Part shown: positions 60,792 through 64,000 of the stretch, piece by piece
Numbering within the stretch: the first letter of the stretch is position 1
Layout of the letters: each line of letters opens with the position of its first letter
Assembly: GCF_050632395.1 (NCBI RefSeq)
Contig: NZ_CP192600.1
Location: 3,348,001 to 3,412,000 of the forward strand
DNA: 64,000 nucleotides
DNA from: JAUYQR01 sp050632395
GTDB taxonomy: Bacteria > Pseudomonadota > Alphaproteobacteria > Rhodobacterales > Rhodobacteraceae
Direction: 5' to 3'
The notes under the pieces: generated by a model
The model's input: only the letters and a program-made list of their open reading frames with translations
Database searches by the model: none
Told to the model about the DNA's origin: nothing
Program-made: the position numbers and the translations under genes

Positions 60792-61285
60792 TGCTGAGTT
60801 CAACGTCGGCGCTGATCCTTCTGGTCATCACCCTGCCCATCGCGATCTGGGCCGCGATGAGCGATCTGAAACGCATGAAGATCCCGAACAAGGCCGTGCT
60901 GGCCTTGGCGGCGGTCTGGCCCCTCATCGGCTGGTATCTGGTGCCGTTCGACGCCTGGCTCTGGGGCTTTGCGCTGATGGCGATCGTGCTGGTGATCGGC
61001 TACCTCGCTTATGTCACCGGCACGTTCGGCGCGGGCGACGCGAAGTATGCCGCCGCGATGGCCGGTATCTTCACCGGGGCGGACTACGGCCTTGTGATGC
61101 TGCTGGTGGCGGGCTGCCTGATCGGCGCGCTTGTCACCCACCGCATCATGCGCGCCATTCCGGCCATCCGCCGCCTGACGCCGGATTGGGAAAGCTGGAC
61201 ACAGCGCCGCTATTTCCCGCTTGGATTTGCGATGTCGGGCATCCTCGTTTTCTATCTCCTTGCCCAAATCTGGCCGCAAGTCTGA
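60791..61285 (+). CDS. cpaA: prepilin peptidase CpaA/TadV
   Basis: A 164-residue aspartic membrane peptidase with about five hydrophobic segments. The catalytic aspartates are in S-D-L-K-R-M-K-I-P-N (about residue 25) and the G-x-G-D motif F-G-A-G-D-A-K (about residue 80). It removes the Flp prepilin leader. ATG 60791 overlaps the stop of the frameshifted TPR gene by one base. Confidence 0.9.
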   Translation: MLSSTSALILLVITLPIAIWAAMSDLKRMKIPNKAVLALAAVWPLIGWYLVPFDAWLWGFALMAIVLVIGYLAYVTGTFGAGDAKYAAAMAGIFTGADYGLVMLLVAGCLIGALVTHRIMRAIPAIRRLTPDWESWTQRRYFPLGFAMSGILVFYLLAQIWPQV

Positions 61286-61350
61286 CATAACCGCGCGGTA
61301 GCATTGTTTCCGTAAGGCAGCCAGTCTGCGGTTAAAGCGGGGTCATAACG

Positions 61351-62688
61351 ATGAATGTTGCGCCAACTCCGGTGTCTGACGGCACGCTCGCCTCCAACGT
61401 GCAGCCGCCGGCATCGCCTCGGGCGCTGGCAGACGTTGGCCTGACCACCGTGATGATGCGTGACATCCTTCTGAAAACGATGTTCCGCACCAACCTCGAC
61501 CTTGTCTCCGCGATCTCGAAGGCAATCTGTCTGCCGGTTCCCCTGACCCAGGAACTGGTCGACAGCGCCCGCGGCCAGAAGCTGATCGAGGCGACCGGCA
61601 CCCTGCACGCCAACTCCGGCAACGAAATGGGCTATCAGCTCACCGACGGCGGCAAGGCCCGCGCGCTGGATGCGCTCAGCCAATCGGAATACTACGGCGC
61701 GATGCCGATCCCGCTGGAACACTACAAGGTGCAGATCCAGCGCCAGTCGGTGCGCAACATCCGTCTCGACAAGACCCAGCTGATGTCCGGCATGGGCCAC
61801 CTGATCCTGCCGCCCGACCTGATCGACAACCTCGGCCCGGCCGTGACCTCCGGCCGCTCGATCCTGATGTATGGCCCGCCCGGCAACGGCAAATCGTCCA
61901 TCTCGCACGGCATCCGCGCGGCCCTTGGCGACAAGGTCTATGTGCCCCGCGCAATCGAATACTCCGGCCAGATCATCTCGGTCTACGACCCCATCGTGCA
62001 CTCCGCCGCCGAATCTGCGGTCGACGACCCGAACTCCCTGCGCCGCACCTCGAACCGCTTCGACAACCGCTATGTCTACTGCGAACGCCCCTCGGTGATC
62101 ACCGGCGGTGAACTCAGCCTCGACATGCTCGACCTCACCTACAACCCCACCGCCCGCACCTATCAGGCGCCTTTGCAGCTCAAGGCCACCGGCGGCATCT
62201 TCATCATCGACGACCTTGGCCGTCAGGCCGAACCGCCGCAAAAGATCGTCAACCGCTGGATCGTGCCGCTGGAAGAAAGCCGCGACATCCTCGCCCTGCA
62301 GTCGGGCGAGAAATTCACCGTGCCGTTCGACACGCTGGTGATCTTCTCCACCAACTTCCACCCGAACGAAATCTTCGACGGCGCCGCCCTTCGCCGGATC
62401 TTCTTCAAGATCAAGATCGACGGCCCAAGCCAGGAAAACTTCCTGAAGATCTTCGCGATGGTCGCGCGGAAAAAGAAGATGCCGCTGGATGAAGCTGCGC
62501 TGATGTATCTGATGAAGGTCAAGTTCCCGACCATCAACAACAACTACGCCAACTACATGCCGGTCTACCTCATCGACCAGATGATCGCCGTGTGCGAGTT
62601 CGAGAACCTGCCCTACCGCATGACCCCCGACCTGATCGACCGCGCCTGGGACAACATGTTCGTGCGTCAGGAAACCATCGCCCGCTAA
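61351..62688 (+). CDS. AAA-family ATPase at the end of the Tad locus
   Basis: A 445-residue ATPase. The N-terminal 115 residues look like a winged helix (L-V-S-A-I-S-K-A-I-C, Q-L-T-D-G-G-K-A-R-A). Then comes Walker A G-P-P-G-N-G-K-S (175-182), Walker B F-I-I-D-D-L and a sensor-like F-S-T-N-F. No membrane segment. It follows the prepilin peptidase by 65 bases with its own likely promoter. A regulatory or assembly role for the pilus is possible but unproved. Confidence 0.78.
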   Translation: MNVAPTPVSDGTLASNVQPPASPRALADVGLTTVMMRDILLKTMFRTNLDLVSAISKAICLPVPLTQELVDSARGQKLIEATGTLHANSGNEMGYQLTDGGKARALDALSQSEYYGAMPIPLEHYKVQIQRQSVRNIRLDKTQLMSGMGHLILPPDLIDNLGPAVTSGRSILMYGPPGNGKSSISHGIRAALGDKVYVPRAIEYSGQIISVYDPIVHSAAESAVDDPNSLRRTSNRFDNRYVYCERPSVITGGELSLDMLDLTYNPTARTYQAPLQLKATGGIFIIDDLGRQAEPPQKIVNRWIVPLEESRDILALQSGEKFTVPFDTLVIFSTNFHPNEIFDGAALRRIFFKIKIDGPSQENFLKIFAMVARKKKMPLDEAALMYLMKVKFPTINNNYANYMPVYLIDQMIAVCEFENLPYRMTPDLIDRAWDNMFVRQETIAR

Positions 62689-62691
62689 GCC

Positions 62692-63237
62692 TCAGGCGAA
62701 CAGCCTGACGCCGGTTTCCGTCACCACCGCGTCCAGCCGCTGGTCGGTGGGCTCGGTCGGCACCTCTGCCACCTCCTGCGCCGCAAAGGCAAATCCCACC
62801 GCCAACACCGGCCCCTTCGCGCGCAACCCTTCCAGCGTCCGGTCATAAAACCCGCCGCCATAGCCCAAGCGGTAGCCCCGCGCGTCGAACGACAACAAGG
62901 GCACGATCAGCACCTGCGGCTCCAGCCACGCGCCCTCTTCCGGGATCAGCGCCTTGAAGCTGCCCTCGACCATCTTCGCCCCTGGCGACCATTCCCGAAA
63001 CCTGAGCGCCATGCCCTTGCCCACGATCACCGGCACACCGACCGGCCCCTGATGCGCCGCCATCGCGGGCAAGGGATCAATCTCGGTCCGCATCGGCATG
63101 TAACCCGACAGCACCCGCCCCGCCTGATCGGCAAGGTAATCCGCAAGGATTTCCGCCGCCTGCCCCTGCCCCGCCGCAAACGCCGCCTTGCGCACGGCAA
63201 ACGCCGCCTCGCGCGCCAAAGCCTTGATATCGCTCAT
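62692..63237 (-). CDS. 5-formyltetrahydrofolate cyclo-ligase
   Basis: A 181-residue enzyme converting 5-formyl-THF to 5,10-methenyl-THF with ATP. The motif L-G-Y-G-G-G-F-Y-D-R-T-L is diagnostic, preceded by V-P-L-L-S-F-D. The N-terminal R-K basic region (A-V-R-K-A-A-F) is short. ATG 63237 overlaps the stop of the upstream mgtE (ATGA). It ends 3 bases from the convergent ATPase gene. Confidence 0.92.
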   Translation of the reverse strand: MSDIKALAREAAFAVRKAAFAAGQGQAAEILADYLADQAGRVLSGYMPMRTEIDPLPAMAAHQGPVGVPVIVGKGMALRFREWSPGAKMVEGSFKALIPEEGAWLEPQVLIVPLLSFDARGYRLGYGGGFYDRTLEGLRAKGPVLAVGFAFAAQEVAEVPTEPTDQRLDAVVTETGVRLFA

Positions 63238-64000
63238 ATCAATACCACCGACGCCAACCCCAGAAACGCAAAGAACCCCATCACGTCCGTCAGCGTGGTG
63301 ACAAACGTCCCGCTTGCCAGCGCCGGGTCCAGCCCGAACCGTTCCAGCGTCAAGGGCACCAACACCCCGCCGAGGGCTGCCACGATCTGGTTCACGATCA
63401 TCGCCAGCCCCAACACCATCCCCAAATGCCAGTCGCCAAAGATCAGCACCCCCGCGATCCCCAGAATGACCGCCAGCCCCAGCCCGTTCAGCACCCCCGC
63501 GCCCAACTCGCGCCTGACCACCCGGCCCGCGTTCGCCCGCGTCAGGTCGCGCGTCGCCAGCGCCCGCACCGCCACCGCCAGCGATTGCGTCCCTGCGATC
63601 CCCCCGGTTGACGCGACAATCGGCATCAGCGCCGCCAGTATCACCAGCGTCGACAGCGTCGCCTGAAACTGACTGATCACGATCGCCGACAACGACGCCG
63701 TGAACAGGTTCACCACCAGCCACGGCAACCGCTGCTTCATCGTCGCAAAGGCTCCGTCGCTGACGTCGGCATCGTCGCCCACGCCCGCCAGACGCAGCAT
63801 GTCTTCCTCGTGCTCCTCGTCCAGCACATTCATCGCGTCGTCGATGGTGATCACGCCCACCAACCGCCCGCCCGCATCCACCACCGGGCAGGAAATCAGG
63901 TGGTACTGGTTGAAGATATAGGCCACGTCGGCCTCCGGGTCCGTCGCCTCCACGGTGCGGAAACTTTCCTCCACGATATCAGCCAGCTTCACCGACCGTG
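63234..64000 (-). CDS. mgtE: MgtE-type magnesium transporter, C-terminal part (truncated by window end)
   Basis: The visible part (about 255 residues) begins in a CBS domain (I-S-C-P-V-V-D-A-G-G-R-L-V-G-V-I-T-I-D-D) and continues through the MgtE membrane domain with P-W-L-V-V-N-L-F-T-A, G-G-I-A-G-T-Q-S and D-V-M-G-F-F. MgtE is a Mg2+ channel gated by cytoplasmic Mg2+. The N-terminal part, and so the start, lies beyond position 64000. It is coupled to the folate gene by ATGA. Confidence 0.9.
   Translation of the reverse strand, partial: RSVKLADIVEESFRTVEATDPEADVAYIFNQYHLISCPVVDAGGRLVGVITIDDAMNVLDEEHEEDMLRLAGVGDDADVSDGAFATMKQRLPWLVVNLFTASLSAIVISQFQATLSTLVILAALMPIVASTGGIAGTQSLAVAVRALATRDLTRANAGRVVRRELGAGVLNGLGLAVILGIAGVLIFGDWHLGMVLGLAMIVNQIVAALGGVLVPLTLERFGLDPALASGTFVTTLTDVMGFFAFLGLASVVLI

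Overview
The window is a GC-rich, densely coded stretch of an alphaproteobacterial chromosome. It most likely comes from the Rhodobacterales (Rhodobacteraceae). That rests on the gene set and gene styles (bioMNY, bifunctional PutA with a divergent Lrp-type PutR, a LuxR-LuxI pair, FNR-type TTGAT/TTGAC boxes, a Tad/Cpa pilus locus, class I PhaC) and on the many ATGA stop-start overlaps. No species is claimed. I saw no IS element, prophage, CRISPR array or rRNA.

Layout. 1-3.2 kb: end of a GabT-type aminotransferase, a small glycine-zipper lipoprotein and the biotin ECF transporter bioMNY. 3.2-6.7 kb (minus): a tightly overlapped operon aroQ - HpaI-type aldolase - AMP-ligase - thiolase, ending against bioY. 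6.8-8.7 kb: metF and a divergent LysR regulator separated by two inverted repeats. 8.7-18.6 kb: housekeeping and metabolic genes (CPA2 antiporter, inositol monophosphatase, rhomboid, putA/putR, small membrane and basic proteins, Rieske oxygenase, 3-methyladenine glycosylase).

18.7-34.4 kb: a large catabolic island. It encodes a double SnoaL/NTF2-like protein, a sugar-type ABC transporter (binding protein, two permeases, MalK-like ATPase), a LacI regulator, a 49-residue AtzG-like protein coupled to an amidase, two divergent histidinol-dehydrogenase-like enzymes, an SDR, a bicupin, a MetE-C-terminal-type zinc enzyme, an alpha/beta hydrolase and an HpcH/HpaI aldolase. Near-palindromic sites of the form TTGCATAC|GTATGCAA precede several of these units and probably form the operators of the LacI protein. 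The substrate is unknown. This is the best candidate for an undescribed pathway.

34.4-41.4 kb: a polyhydroxyalkanoate/stress cluster. A second-type FtsH is translationally coupled to class I PhaC, with a small lipoprotein, a phasin, two Crp/Fnr regulators (one with no cysteine, one with an atypical cysteine set) and Hsp20. Three FNR/DNR-type boxes lie in its intergenic regions, one in ideal class II position before hsp20. 41.7-44.3 kb: LuxI and LuxR, then a secreted acidic low-complexity protein. 44.6 kb: tRNA-Leu(UAA). 44.8-49.7 kb: an unknown probably helical protein, a multi-domain META protein, scoAB, a duplicated KGG-type stress peptide and a lytic transglycosylase.

50-62.7 kb: a Tad/Flp pilus locus with two nearly identical Flp pilins (each with its own terminator), a third divergent pilin-like gene, cpaB, cpaC, an OmpA-type lipoprotein where CpaD would be expected, cpaE, cpaF, tadB, tadC, two TPR lipoproteins (the second frameshifted at an A7 run), the prepilin peptidase and a winged-helix-like AAA ATPase. 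62.7-64 kb (minus): 5-formyltetrahydrofolate cyclo-ligase and the end of an MgtE-type magnesium transporter.
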